A stretch of 64,000 nt of DNA from Anaerocolumna sp. MB42-C2. Lineage in GTDB: Bacteria; Bacillota; Clostridia; Lachnospirales; Lachnospiraceae. Location: the NCBI RefSeq assembly GCF_030913705.1, contig NZ_CP133190.1, positions 3,447,501 through 3,511,500 on the forward strand. The letters are read 5' to 3'. Of this stretch, positions 43,639 through 52,583 are shown in pieces. Position 1 is the first letter of the stretch. The number at the start of each line of letters is the position of its first letter. The position numbers and the translations under genes were made by a program. The notes below the pieces were generated by a model. The model was given only the letters and a program-made list of their open reading frames with translations, was not told where the DNA came from and ran no database searches.

Positions 43639-45018
43639 TTACAAAAAAATAGGCTTTATAGTACGATCAGAATAAAATTGCACTTCTTGTAAAATAGATC
43701 GCCAGAACCACTTTTTTTTATTAAACTCAAAATTGTCATATATTTCTTCTATGTTGCTATCAAGCAACCTTTTTATAGGCCCGAGATCTTTTTTTGGTGT
43801 CTCAAATTGTGGAAGTGAGTTCAACTGTTCAAGATATCTTGCTCTATCAATTTTAAATTCATCCATAGTAATTAATTCATTTACATACAGGTCTTTTAGC
43901 CGTTCAATCTTAGCTTCGATTTTTTTCTTTTTTTCTGCAAAATTAACAACCGGAGCAACAGTGGCTTCATATTCACCTATGTATACTTCTATATCTTCTC
44001 TTAAATGTGATATTAGATATTTTTCAAGGGTACTCTCAAAGAGTATCTTTTTGTTGTCGCAAAGTTTAAGATCGAAATGCTTTTTGCATCGGTAACCACT
44101 ACGCTTATATCTTTTCCTGGTACCATCAAGTCGCGGATGTCCAATTCCTGATACCTGATGCGCCGCCATAGCGGCTCCGCAATCTCCGCATTTTACAAGA
44201 CCGCTAAACATGTATTCGTGAGTTTGGTTTTTGCGAATATTTTTAGATAATAGATGTTGTACCAGATCATAAGTTTCTTGGTCAATAATTGGATTGCAAT
44301 AGTTCTTATTACCCCTGTATTCGCCAATATAAATCCGGTTTTTAAGAATACTCCTGCGGTAAGTTGCCGCTGTTTTATTGATTCCATATTCCTCGCGCAT
44401 GTATTTCATAGTTTCAATTAAATTTCCAGTACGCTTATAACAATTAAACGTTGCAACAACATACTTTAAATCCTCATTTGGTACCAGGTGTTTATTTTCA
44501 ATTTTATATCCAAATGGAGTTGTACCGGAGATCACTTCCCCGTTTTTCACCTTGTTTTCAAATACTGCTAGAATACGCTCAGAATCGTTTTGGGCTTCTA
44601 ATTCGGCCCATGTCATTGATTGTGCTACAAAAGCCCTGCCGTGAGCTGTTGTCGTATCAAAAAAAGGTTGAGAAACGGCTGCCCAGGATACATTATGTTC
44701 TTCAAGCATAGCCTGAACATTAAGATAATGTCGTAGATTTCTAAACCATCTATCAAGTTTAGTAAATAATATAATGTCAATTTCTCCGGATTTTACATCA
44801 TCCATTAGGCGTGTAAACTCATCTCTTGATAATTTCTGTCCGGATATTCCGTCATCAATATAAGTATCATAGACAACAAGATCATCACGCCTTGTTACAT
44901 AATCTTGTAATGTTTCAAGCTGTTCACGGAGACTATCGCCAACTTTGGCTTGCCTATCGGAACTAACACGTAGGTATAGAGCGACGTGCTTTAAAGTTTT
45001 TTCTGGTTTTTTTAACAT
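43639..45018 (-). CDS. Large serine recombinase (phage integrase)
   Basis: Site-specific recombinase of 459 residues. The resolvase domain has the nucleophile in YLRVSSDRQ (Ser19) and TKLDRWFRN. A recombinase domain follows (PFGYKIENKHLVPNE, AATYRRSILKNRIYIGEYRG). A zinc ribbon has CGDCG and later Cys (about 275-320), and a coiled coil spans about 355-410. It integrates phage DNA between attP and attB; here the target is cpaF. The start follows a modest AGGTGATAT site. Confidence 0.95.
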   Translation of the reverse strand: MLKKPEKTLKHVALYLRVSSDRQAKVGDSLREQLETLQDYVTRRDDLVVYDTYIDDGISGQKLSRDEFTRLMDDVKSGEIDIILFTKLDRWFRNLRHYLNVQAMLEEHNVSWAAVSQPFFDTTTAHGRAFVAQSMTWAELEAQNDSERILAVFENKVKNGEVISGTTPFGYKIENKHLVPNEDLKYVVATFNCYKRTGNLIETMKYMREEYGINKTAATYRRSILKNRIYIGEYRGNKNYCNPIIDQETYDLVQHLLSKNIRKNQTHEYMFSGLVKCGDCGAAMAAHQVSGIGHPRLDGTRKRYKRSGYRCKKHFDLKLCDNKKILFESTLEKYLISHLREDIEVYIGEYEATVAPVVNFAEKKKKIEAKIERLKDLYVNELITMDEFKIDRARYLEQLNSLPQFETPKKDLGPIKRLLDSNIEEIYDNFEFNKKKWFWRSILQEVQFYSDRTIKPIFL

Positions 45019-45050
45019 AATATCACCTTATTCATTTATTTGTTTATGCA

Positions 45051-45515
45051 TTAAAACATTTTTAAAACAGATAGGCATGGCTCAAAAGAAATTATATAAT
45101 TATCTACCTTTATGTAAGTGCCAAATTTACTTTTGTAACAATTCAAAGCTTCACTAAGAAATTCTTCAGTTACATCCAGAAATTCAGCCATATCATATAA
45201 TGTGGTACAATGCGCGTTAAATGCTTTAATGATTCCTGTCAATCCTATCCTTTTATTAAATCCCCATAGTCTTCCATGGTATTCTTGCTTCTTATTATCA
45301 ACAATCTTCAAATTTACAATATTCCCAACATTTTTATAATAGTGCCCTAACTCCTCAGCTAAAACGCAAGTTTTTTCTCTTAATGTAGGTATATCTTTAC
45401 TAATGCCTAATTTATTGTTTTTACAAAGCCCTTTTGACCTTGAATTAAAACGCTTTTCAATAACCTCAATACCATTATTGTATGCCTCATCTACAAGCAA
45501 TTCGTACTGATTCAA
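45051..45515 (-). CDS. ImmA/IrrE-type metallopeptidase-like protein
   Basis: About 154 residues from TTG 45515, preferred because AGGGGTGAT lies just upstream and the protein then begins NQYELLVDEAYNNGI as ImmA proteins do. The zinc motif reads LAEELGHYY, that is E-E-x-G-H rather than a full HExxH, so the first metal His is replaced; this variant occurs in phage relatives. ImmA proteases inactivate CI-like repressors on induction. Adjacent to the repressor gene, as expected. Confidence 0.78.
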   Translation of the reverse strand: MNQYELLVDEAYNNGIEVIEKRFNSRSKGLCKNNKLGISKDIPTLREKTCVLAEELGHYYKNVGNIVNLKIVDNKKQEYHGRLWGFNKRIGLTGIIKAFNAHCTTLYDMAEFLDVTEEFLSEALNCYKSKFGTYIKVDNYIISFEPCLSVLKMF

Positions 45516-45525
45516 ACTATCACCC

Positions 45526-46011
45526 CTATAACTCGTCAATATCTTTCTGAATAAGCTTTTGTTCTTCCTCATCATCTGCAAAATCATTATGTGCTGCTCT
45601 CAGTTCTAAATCATGAGCTTTTTGTAAATTCATAAGCTGATTTAAATATTCACAGGCAGCTTTTTTGGTCATACCGTTAAAAGCATTTAAATACGTGGTA
45701 AGACGTTTCAACATTTTCTTATCATCGTTGGATAAGGTTCGGTAAATTGCAAGCAAATCCTGTTCATCTTGAGACACTGAATCAGATTGATCTTTTTTAT
45801 CTTCAATTAAATCTGCTTTTTCAATTCCAAAATATTTAGCAAGCATTTCAATTTTATCTATGCGAGGATAGATATTTCCATTAACCCAGTCTGTAAATGT
45901 TGAATAACTAACTCCAAGTTCCGAACATATGTCATTTCGTGTCTTATTATTTAGCTCCATATACTTTCTGATGTTTCTTGCAATAATTTCTTTATTACCC
46001 AACCCGCTCAT
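45526..46011 (-). CDS. CI-like phage repressor, XRE family
   Basis: About 161 residues: an N-terminal helix-turn-helix (NNKTRNDICSELGVSYSTFTDWVNGNIYPRIDKIEMLAKYFGI), then an acidic helical C-terminal part with no LexA-type protease domain. It is divergent from the Cro-like gene across an operator region rich in AAACCGTT. With ImmA downstream this fits an ICEBs1-type ImmR/ImmA switch. Confidence 0.88.
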   Translation of the reverse strand: MSGLGNKEIIARNIRKYMELNNKTRNDICSELGVSYSTFTDWVNGNIYPRIDKIEMLAKYFGIEKADLIEDKKDQSDSVSQDEQDLLAIYRTLSNDDKKMLKRLTTYLNAFNGMTKKAACEYLNQLMNLQKAHDLELRAAHNDFADDEEEQKLIQKDIDEL

Positions 46012-46050
46012 TTTCAATACCACTTTCTTCTTATTTTTATGTAATACATT

Positions 46051-46135
46051 ATACGACTATACCGTAAAAAAATCAAGAAGATTTTTAAAAAATTACGATA
46101 AAACCGTTGACAAAACGGTTAAACCGTTATACAAT
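46051..46135 (+). promoter_or_regulatory. Early promoter and operator cluster of the lysogeny switch
   Basis: TTGACA (46107-46112) and TACAAT (46130-46135), 17-bp spacer, drive the Cro side. AACCGTT appears at 46102-46108 and 46122-46128, AACGGTT at 46114-46120, and a partial ACCGTAA at 46061. The copies overlap both boxes, so repressor binding should block RNA polymerase. A further AAACCGTAA lies at about 46453. Confidence 0.75.
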
Positions 46136-46247
46136 GATTTCAAGAGGTTAGACAACTCGTAAATAAATACGAAATTACCTTGCAATTAGAATATGTTATT
46201 CGAATTGTTTAACATTTGCACACAAATATGAAGAATGGAGGTATTGT

Positions 46248-46454
46248 ATGGCAGGAATGAGCTTAAAAGCCTTAAGAGTCAACAAAGGATTAACTCAGGC
46301 TCAAGCAGCTGAAAAACTAGAAATATCAAAAGACACTCTAAGTAATTATGAACGCGGTAAGTCTTTTCCTGACGTTCCAGTTATTAGACGCATTGAAACT
46401 GTATATGGAGTAGGCTATAATGACATAATTTTTTTGCCTAAAAATAACGATTAA
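46248..46454 (+). CDS. Cro-like XRE regulator (68 aa)
   Basis: Single helix-turn-helix domain: LKALRVNKGLTQAQAAEKLEISKDTLSNYERGKSFPD. ATGGAGG precedes the ATG. First rightward early gene, opposite the CI-like repressor, so a Cro/anti-repressor role is likely. Confidence 0.85.
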   Translation: MAGMSLKALRVNKGLTQAQAAEKLEISKDTLSNYERGKSFPDVPVIRRIETVYGVGYNDIIFLPKNND

Positions 46455-46488
46455 ACCGTAATTTAATTAAAAATAGGAGGATTAATAA

Positions 46489-46620
46489 ATGGTTAAAGAA
46501 AAAACGTCAGCGGATCCCTATAAGGTATTTAAAGCTATCGCGGAAATATTATCAGAACAAGAGGGGGTAAAAATTACTCTTAAATCAGTTAGAAAAAAAG
46601 ATGAACAGAAATCAGCGTGA
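46489..46620 (+). CDS. Small phage protein (43 aa)
   Basis: ATAGGAGG then ATG; starts MVKEKTSADPYKVFKAIAEI and ends KKDEQKSA. Charged and helical, no recognised domain. Its place between the Cro-like gene and the next small ORF, with a clear ribosome site, supports it being real. Confidence 0.6.
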   Translation: MVKEKTSADPYKVFKAIAEILSEQEGVKITLKSVRKKDEQKSA

Positions 46621-46636
46621 TAAAGGAGGAAGCCAT

Positions 46637-46816
46637 TTGAACGAACAGGAAGAGTTAAGAACTATATGCATTGACATTCCCAACAAAGTTTTTGAAATTA
46701 ATGGAGTGCCAATCCCAAAGGATTGCAATGGGTTAACAATACATTTCGAGAATGGCATATGGGAAATTAGTGAAACGCATAGATATCACTTTGGAGAATC
46801 TAAAATTGTTGTTTAA
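46637..46816 (+). CDS. Small phage protein (59 aa), unknown
   Basis: TTG start with AAAGGAGG 9 bases upstream; an ATG 12 codons earlier lacks a site. Reads NEQEELRTICIDIPNKVF... Function not recognised. Its 3' end overlaps the convergent DUF2513 gene. Confidence 0.6.
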   Translation: MNEQEELRTICIDIPNKVFEINGVPIPKDCNGLTIHFENGIWEISETHRYHFGESKIVV

Positions 46817-47174
46817 TTAATTCGGTAATAACACCAGTAGCTATTTTAGTTAAAGTATCAAGTGAGTACGATCCTATTTTACCAGCAACATTTTTTGTTT
46901 TGGTCCATACGTTATCTGATCGGATATTAGATAGGAATTCATGTCCGAGTGGAGATAAGTCTTGCACAACACAATCGCCGGTTAATGTATAAGATACTTT
47001 ATATAAATATCCATGTAAGTCGCATTGTCTAAGGTGGTATTCGATCTCTTCATAAGAGTAGCCAGGAAAATCATTTGGAACAGTATCTTCGCTAAATCTA
47101 TACTCATATTTTACGCCTGGAAGAGATTCAATTTTTAAAAGAATATTTCTAACGCAATCTGGATTAAGTTTCAT
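46800..47174 (-). CDS. DUF2513 phage protein
   Basis: About 124 residues from MKLNPDCVRNILLKIE, where AAAGGAG precedes the ATG. The DUF2513 pattern is clear: YSYEEIEYHLRQCDLHGYLY and VQDLSPLGHEFLSNIRSDNVWTKTKN. Found in many Firmicute prophages and predicted to contain a winged helix. Unusually it is leftward inside a rightward early region, with a very AT-rich upstream segment. Confidence 0.8.
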   Translation of the reverse strand: MKLNPDCVRNILLKIESLPGVKYEYRFSEDTVPNDFPGYSYEEIEYHLRQCDLHGYLYKVSYTLTGDCVVQDLSPLGHEFLSNIRSDNVWTKTKNVAGKIGSYSLDTLTKIATGVITELIKQQF

Positions 47175-47267
47175 AAGTGTATTCTCCTTTCCTATGTATT
47201 CCGGTGGCAGCCGGTACATTAATTATAGGAGAAAAATGGAATAAAAACAAGAATAAAGGAGGTATTA

Positions 47268-47495
47268 ATGAAGCAAAAGTATAAATCCCGCCTGCAGGCT
47301 TTACTGACCGTGATATTCTTCCTGGCTCTGATCTATGTATACGGTGTAGCCGGTTCCTCTGATTTAAACAAATTAACTGCAGGACAGGCCTTTGCAAGGG
47401 GGATGATTGGTGTAGCGTTTATGGCCGTATCGGTCATTACATATAAGCTCAGACTAATCCTGCTCTGCAGGAATGCACAAATACAAGTATCTTAA
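47268..47495 (+). CDS. Small membrane protein (75 aa)
   Basis: AAAGGAGG precedes the ATG. Hydrophobic segments lie at about 10-28 and 45-65. No known family. Its 3' end overlaps, in a different frame, the open frame that encodes RecT residues, so a deletion or frameshift may have joined two genes here. Confidence 0.55.
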   Translation: MKQKYKSRLQALLTVIFFLALIYVYGVAGSSDLNKLTAGQAFARGMIGVAFMAVSVITYKLRLILLCRNAQIQVS

Positions 47496-48223
47496 GTTCA
47501 GCTCTTTTGGGAGAGGCATTAAACCTTTCCCCGAGTCCTCAACTCGGACAATATTATATGGTTCCTTATAAGAAAAAGGATCGGCAGGGTCATGTAATTT
47601 CCGTGGAAGCTCAGTTTCAACTTGGAGCTAAAGGGTATAAGCAACTTGCCATGAGAACCGGTCAATATCTTGACATTGACTGCATCTATATCCATGAGGG
47701 TGAATATTTGGGCAGGGATCGGTTTAGCGGTAAATACAAGTTTGAATTTATCGAAGATGACGAAGTCAAGGAAAACTTACCTATTGTCGGGTACCTGGCT
47801 TACTTTGAGCTCCTGAATGGTTTTAAGAAGCAATTATACTGGTCTAGGGCCAAGATGGAAAAGCACGCAGATACATATTCCCAGGCTTTTAATCTGGAAG
47901 CTTATCGAAAGCTGCAAAAAGGTGAAATACCCAAAGAAGAGCTGTGGAAGTATTCTTCTTTCTGGTATAAGTCGTTTGACGAAATGGCCGAAAAGACCAT
48001 GATCCGTCAACTGATCAGTAAATGGGGAATCATGAGTATCGAAATGGAAGATGCTTATACCAGAGACATGTCCGTTATAGACGAGCAGGGTAATCCGCAA
48101 TACGTTGATAATAAGGAAGTTCCTATTGAGGATATTGTAGCTCATGAAATAAAAACAAATGCAAATACTGAGGAATTTACGGAACCTGAATGGCTGAAAC
48201 CGGAGGGAAAAGATGCAACTTAA
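47447..48223 (+). pseudogene. recT: RecT-family single-strand annealing protein, N-terminus missing
   Basis: Recognisable RecT sequence: NPALQECTNTSILSSALLGEALNLSPSPQLGQYYMVPYKKK, then GAKGYKQLAMRTGQYLDIDCIYIHEGE and KTMIRQLISKWGIMSIEM. The frame opens directly after a TAA at 47444-47446, with no start codon until a TTG at 47507 that lacks a ribosome site. About 40-60 N-terminal residues of the family are absent. Either the gene is damaged, or it is made by frameshifting from the preceding 75-codon ORF. RecT anneals single strands in phage recombination. Confidence 0.8.
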
Positions 48224-48914
48224 GTGTTTAGGCAGTAGTTCTTCCGGAAACTGTTATCTTTTAGAAAATAAGGAGGAATGCCTGGTACTGGAGGCAGGGA
48301 TTCCGTTCAAGGAAGTAAAAAAGGCTCTGGATTTCAACATAACAAAAATCGTTGGGGTTGTTATCAGCCACAGTCACGGAGATCATGCGAAATATTGTGA
48401 TGAATATCCCAAGGCAGGAATACCGATTTTTAAAGCCTATGAAATTATGACTCCGAATTTAGAGTTTGGCAACTTCCTGATTCGTCCTTTTAAATTAGAG
48501 CACGATGTTGAGTGTTATGGTTTTTATATCATGCATCAAGACATGGGACGTCTGGTATTTGCAACGGATACTTATTATGTGAAATATCACTTTTCAAATG
48601 TGAACCATATTATGATCGAGTGCAATTATAGCCAGAAGATTATTGATAATCGAAACCATCAAGGTGAAACAGTTAACGCTTTGCGTGACCGGGTATTGCA
48701 ATCACATATGGAACTTGAAACTTGCAAGGACTTTGTAAGAGCAAATACTACTTCAGACCTTTATACAGTGACGTTGATGCATTTATCTGATAGTAATTCG
48801 GATGAGAGACTGTTTTCAGAGGAAATTAACAATATTGTTGCCGGAGCCGGTACCAAAGTGTATGTAGCCAATAAAGGCGTAACGATAGATCTTGATCGTT
48901 TACCATTTCATTAA
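48213..48914 (+). CDS. MBL-fold metallohydrolase
   Basis: Metallo-beta-lactamase-fold protein of 233 residues: GSSSSGNCYLL at the N-terminus, metal motif SHSHGDHAKY near 52-60, further His/Asp in FATDTYY and LMHLSDSN. It resembles the YycJ/WalJ-like group and its phage relatives, which are often beside recT and may act as nucleases. It overlaps the RecT frame by 11 bases. Confidence 0.82.
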   Translation: MQLKCLGSSSSGNCYLLENKEECLVLEAGIPFKEVKKALDFNITKIVGVVISHSHGDHAKYCDEYPKAGIPIFKAYEIMTPNLEFGNFLIRPFKLEHDVECYGFYIMHQDMGRLVFATDTYYVKYHFSNVNHIMIECNYSQKIIDNRNHQGETVNALRDRVLQSHMELETCKDFVRANTTSDLYTVTLMHLSDSNSDERLFSEEINNIVAGAGTKVYVANKGVTIDLDRLPFH

Positions 48915-49064
48915 AGATCATGCGAGAACATGTAAAACTAGAAACTCATTCATTTCTTGTCTATGCAATGTATAACATATCACAGTGTAACCATATTACA
49001 TAGACTTCCTTATCCAAATCCAGAGCGATGGGCATACCGCTCTGGAGAAAGGAGAAATACATAA

Positions 49065-49604
49065 TTGACAATTATAGAAGATACAAGACAACAAATCGAT
49101 AAACATAAAATTGAGAATAACCAGCTGAGAAGTTTAGGTGTTAATATCCTTCGAAGTAAACTTCCTGTTGGTGATTATGCAAATATACTGAATTTATCAG
49201 TGGTTATAGACAGTAAGAAAGACCTGCAGGAATGCGTAGGTAATATATGCGGTGGTGGTAAGAAAAAGAAAAACGGAGAAACGGAACATGAGCGTTTTAG
49301 AAATGAATGTATTTTAGCCCGAGATAACGGTATAAAACTCATTGTACTTGTTGAGCATGGATGGGGCATAAAAAGTATTGAGGACGTAGCAATGTGGAGA
49401 AATCCAAGAATAGATGCATGGGAGCGTAAAGTTAAATCGATGCAGCGTAAGGGTATTTCTACTGCAGGTATGAGGCCCCCTAACAGCGGAGCAACATTGG
49501 CTAAATCCATGAAAACCATGCAGGACAAATATGGAGTTGAATTCATGTTCTGTAGTCGGGGTGATGCAGGAAAGAAGATTATTGAGCTTTTAGGTGGTGA
49601 GTAA
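49065..49604 (+). CDS. ERCC4-domain nuclease
   Basis: Protein of 179 residues beginning with TTG behind AAAGGAG. It opens TIIEDTRQQIDKH; the active-site region reads LPVGDYANILNLSVVIDSKKDLQEC, corresponding to the GDY...ERKxxxD pattern of XPF/ERCC4 nucleases with Asp-Ser-Lys-Lys in place of Glu-Arg-Lys. Likely cuts branched DNA in phage replication or recombination. The gap 48915-49064 holds an inverted repeat (CCAGAGCG/CGCTCTGG) but no convincing gene. Confidence 0.8.
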   Translation: MTIIEDTRQQIDKHKIENNQLRSLGVNILRSKLPVGDYANILNLSVVIDSKKDLQECVGNICGGGKKKKNGETEHERFRNECILARDNGIKLIVLVEHGWGIKSIEDVAMWRNPRIDAWERKVKSMQRKGISTAGMRPPNSGATLAKSMKTMQDKYGVEFMFCSRGDAGKKIIELLGGE

Positions 49605-49607
49605 TGT

Positions 49608-49901
49608 ATGGCAAGCTTTCGTCAAAGGATTGCAATTCAAAAGCAACATAAGGAACCCAAGAAAAAATATGATCCATTTAAAACTGCAAAGAAAAATTAT
49701 CAATCCGAGACAAAAGTTTACCTAAAAAGAGCCATTCTGATGTATAAAACGCTGGCAGCTAAGTTTAAACCGTTTTCAGATGAAGAGGAACTTTGTCGGA
49801 AAGAGGTGCTTAAGTATACGATTGATCTTGAAATATTAGAGCATGGAACATATGAAGAACGCAAGGAGGTAGTTAAAAAGTATGGAAGAGACATCAGTTA
49901 G
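49608..49901 (+). CDS. Hypothetical phage protein (97 aa)
   Basis: Basic, helical protein (MASFRQRIAIQKQHKEPKKK...) without a recognised domain. It lies tightly between the ERCC4 nuclease and the DUF927 gene, which overlaps its end by 20 bases, so it belongs to the replication operon. Confidence 0.65.
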   Translation: MASFRQRIAIQKQHKEPKKKYDPFKTAKKNYQSETKVYLKRAILMYKTLAAKFKPFSDEEELCRKEVLKYTIDLEILEHGTYEERKEVVKKYGRDIS

Positions 49902-51705
49902 GCAATACTCAAAAGCTGAATTCAACACAGAAGAGCCGTACAAAGCATTGTTCGAACTTAGGAACAACCGCTTTAAATATAATCAGATGTTCACCATATT
50001 GAAAGATAACGCCGCCAGCGTTGGGTTTAAAGATTTTGGTCGTATGCTCAAGTCATATGCAGAGGAACAGGCCGGTAAAGGTGTAATCATTGATAATGTG
50101 ACACAATTTGAGGGACAAGAGATTGAATTAAAAACCGGAGAATGGCTGGCGGATGATTATGGTGTTACCCGTAGAAATGAACGTAATGGAGAGGATATCG
50201 CTTGTGTTCATCCGATCATGCCGGTGGAACGCCTTACAAATATCGACACTGGGATTGAGAAAATCAGAATCGCTTTCAACAGAGGAGAGGGATGGAAAAA
50301 CGAGATATACGATCGGAGAATGATTGCTGACAATAGGAGCATACTGGAATTATCTATAAACGGGATAGCCGTGACATCGGAAAATTCCAGAAACCTTGTA
50401 CGGTACCTGCATGACATCGAAAACCTCAATTATAATATTCTTCCTCATCATAACTCAGTCGGACGGCTTGGATGGACAAACAGGGGTGAATTCAGCCCCT
50501 ATGTAGAAGATCTGGTTTTTGATGGGGATAATGACTTTGAAAAGATATACGGATCCATTAAAATCAGTGGAAACTTTGATGCGTGGCTCAAGGAGGCTAA
50601 AGATGTGAGAAAGACGGAGTCCCCTGCGAGAATAATGTTGGCTGCAGGTTTTGCTAGTGTGTTGATTAAAAAGCTTGGTAAGCTGAATTTCATTGTTCAT
50701 TTTTGGGGTGGATCGGAAGCAGGAAAAACGGTATCGCAAATGTTAGCGACATCAATATGGGCTGATCCAGGCGAGGATGCATATATCCAGACCTTTAACG
50801 GTACGCCGGTAGGAACGGAATTACTAGCCGGATTTGTAAATAGTATGCCGCTTGTACTTGATGAATTTCAGCTGGTAAAGGACAAGAAAACGTTTGAGAC
50901 TATCGTTTATATGCTCTGTGAGGGAATTGGGCGTATCAGGGGTAAGAAGACCGGTGGGATTCAAAAGACACCGACATGGAAAAACTGTGTACTGACATCC
51001 GGTGAAGGACCCATAACAAACAGTTCTTCCGGAGGCGGTGCGGTCAACCGAGTTATAGAAATTGAATGCAAGGATAAGCTATTCAAGGATGCACCGGCCA
51101 CAGCAGATGTTGTAAGAAAAAATTATGGACATGCCGGAAAAATTTTTATCATGTTATTAAGAAACGAAGGGGCGCAAGAGGAGGTAGAGCGACTTTATAA
51201 AGAGTTTTATCATTCGCTCGGCTCAGGTGCTACAGAGAAACAATCAATGGCTGCAGCAGCCATATTAACTGCAGATGCCCTGGCCACAAAATGGATATTC
51301 TGTGATGATCGTGCTTTAAAGCCTGAAGACATAGGAAAGTATCTCAGTACGAAAGAATCTATTGATACAAATTTACGTGCATATGAGTACTTTAGGGACA
51401 TTGTAGCGTCCAATCACTATAAGTTCGTGATTAAAGGTAATTCACCTGTTGGTGAGTGTTGGGGAAGCGTGTCCGGAGGAAAAATCAACGTTATGAAAAG
51501 TATATTTGAAAAGATATGTAATGATGGAGGTTATGATTCGAAAGCCTTATCCAGTTGGTTGAAACAGAAAGGATATACCGAGACAGCAGCCGATCGTGCT
51601 TTTAAAAGTGTAAGCATAAACGGTATGAAAACATGGTGTATCTCCATGAAGGAAGACAGTCCGGAATTTGAATCGGCGGATCCGCAGGAAGTACCGTTTT
51701 TATAA
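49882..51705 (+). CDS. DUF927 ATPase, probable phage replicative helicase/primase component
   Basis: Protein of 607 residues with Walker A GGSEAGKTVSQML (about 276-283), Walker B in MPLVLDEFQLV, and the DUF927 stretch IRGKKTGGIQKTPTWKNCVLTSGEGPITN with an arginine-finger-like NRVIEIEC. DUF927 proteins of phages and integrative elements are often fused to primase parts; none is obvious here. AAGGAGG precedes the ATG. It directly precedes the iteron-like array. Confidence 0.82.
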   Translation: MEETSVRQYSKAEFNTEEPYKALFELRNNRFKYNQMFTILKDNAASVGFKDFGRMLKSYAEEQAGKGVIIDNVTQFEGQEIELKTGEWLADDYGVTRRNERNGEDIACVHPIMPVERLTNIDTGIEKIRIAFNRGEGWKNEIYDRRMIADNRSILELSINGIAVTSENSRNLVRYLHDIENLNYNILPHHNSVGRLGWTNRGEFSPYVEDLVFDGDNDFEKIYGSIKISGNFDAWLKEAKDVRKTESPARIMLAAGFASVLIKKLGKLNFIVHFWGGSEAGKTVSQMLATSIWADPGEDAYIQTFNGTPVGTELLAGFVNSMPLVLDEFQLVKDKKTFETIVYMLCEGIGRIRGKKTGGIQKTPTWKNCVLTSGEGPITNSSSGGGAVNRVIEIECKDKLFKDAPATADVVRKNYGHAGKIFIMLLRNEGAQEEVERLYKEFYHSLGSGATEKQSMAAAAILTADALATKWIFCDDRALKPEDIGKYLSTKESIDTNLRAYEYFRDIVASNHYKFVIKGNSPVGECWGSVSGGKINVMKSIFEKICNDGGYDSKALSSWLKQKGYTETAADRAFKSVSINGMKTWCISMKEDSPEFESADPQEVPFL

Positions 51706-51708
51706 AAA

Positions 51709-51961
51709 GGTAACCGTAGCATACTAAAAAAACGGTTACCCTGAAAAGTCAGTAAAATCAAGGTTTTGAAGCCTGCGGTAACCGTTTCACCGTAGTAACC
51801 GTGAAAAATATCAATCTATATACATAATAAATATAAAAAATAATTTTCTATACGCGCGTAAAAATTAACGGTTACTTCGGTTACCGTGCCAGTTTTGTTA
51901 GTAAAATCAAGGCTTTAGCGGTAACCGTTACAACGGTTACCGTGCGGTTACTCCGGTTACT
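51709..51961. repeat. Iteron-like array, candidate prophage replication origin
   Basis: About ten copies of GGTTACCGT or its inverse GGTAACCGT, exact or with one change, at about 51709, 51732, 51777, 51793, 51868, 51878, 51920, 51933, 51944 and 51953. A longer direct repeat, AGTAAAATCAAGG followed by GCGGTAACCGTT, occurs at about 51750 and 51900. Between the clusters, 51802-51860 is almost pure A/T. Iterons plus an AT-rich segment next to a replication ATPase gene suggest an origin. Confidence 0.65.
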
Positions 51962-51987
51962 GAAAGGTATTTTGATAAGGAGGATAT

Positions 51988-52386
51988 ATGACTTATAATA
52001 TAGGACCAGAAATAGAGGATTATTTCTGGGATAAATATGATGATAGCAGAATAAAAGTAGTTCCTGGACATTGGCCTGTTATGAATACAAAGGAAGAAGT
52101 TGATAAATGGATAGGTTTTATTAATAAAATTAGGAACTTATCGTCTAAGGATGAAAAAACAATTACCCGGTCCCAGGTAAAAGATATTTTTAATGATACC
52201 TATAATGTCTTTTACCGGAAATGGGAGAATGCAAGCAACGAAGAGGATATTCTCAAGATGTGGGAAGAAGCAAAGGAATTAAAAAACAAATACAATGACG
52301 AATATGGACTTTGCGAAACTATACTTATGAAACTCAGTGAAATAATAAAAGATGATTTTAAGCGGAGGATCGACGATGCCGAATAA
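51988..52386 (+). CDS. Hypothetical phage protein (132 aa)
   Basis: AAGGAGG precedes the ATG. Acidic, helical C-terminal half (EEDILKMWEEAKELKNKYNDEYG). No recognised domain. It follows the repeat array and overlaps the next gene by 11 bases. Confidence 0.65.
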   Translation: MTYNIGPEIEDYFWDKYDDSRIKVVPGHWPVMNTKEEVDKWIGFINKIRNLSSKDEKTITRSQVKDIFNDTYNVFYRKWENASNEEDILKMWEEAKELKNKYNDEYGLCETILMKLSEIIKDDFKRRIDDAE

Positions 52387-52564
52387 AATTTTGAGTTATA
52401 CCCCTGAATTGATTAAAAAAGCTATTGGTAAGCAGTGCGTTATATGTGATCAATATATTTCTGAAGACGAAGCCAATAAAATGGATTTTGAGTATTCTAA
52501 GACCAAGAGTAAGCATGAAATATTTATACATAAACATTGTTGGAGTAAGACTTATAAAACCTAA
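52376..52564 (+). CDS. Small zinc-finger-like phage protein (62 aa)
   Basis: Start at MPNKILSYTPELI, behind GCGGAGGA. QCVICDQYISEDEA and IHKHCWSK give a Cys2 plus His/Cys pattern that could hold a zinc ion. Function unknown. Confidence 0.65.
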   Translation: MPNKILSYTPELIKKAIGKQCVICDQYISEDEANKMDFEYSKTKSKHEIFIHKHCWSKTYKT

Positions 52565-52583
52565 TTGAAAGGAGAAAAGTGGT

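Noticed and set aside
45924..45940. CGAACATATGTCAT as a LexA box in the repressor gene
   Set aside because: The second half-site does not match GTTC and it lies inside coding sequence.
48925..49010. 27-codon ORF MREHVKLETHSFLVYAM...
   Set aside because: No ribosome site and no recognisable family; could be a remnant but cannot be supported.
51709..51961. CRISPR array
   Set aside because: Repeats are only about 9 bp, in both orientations and irregularly spaced, with no cas genes; iterons fit better.
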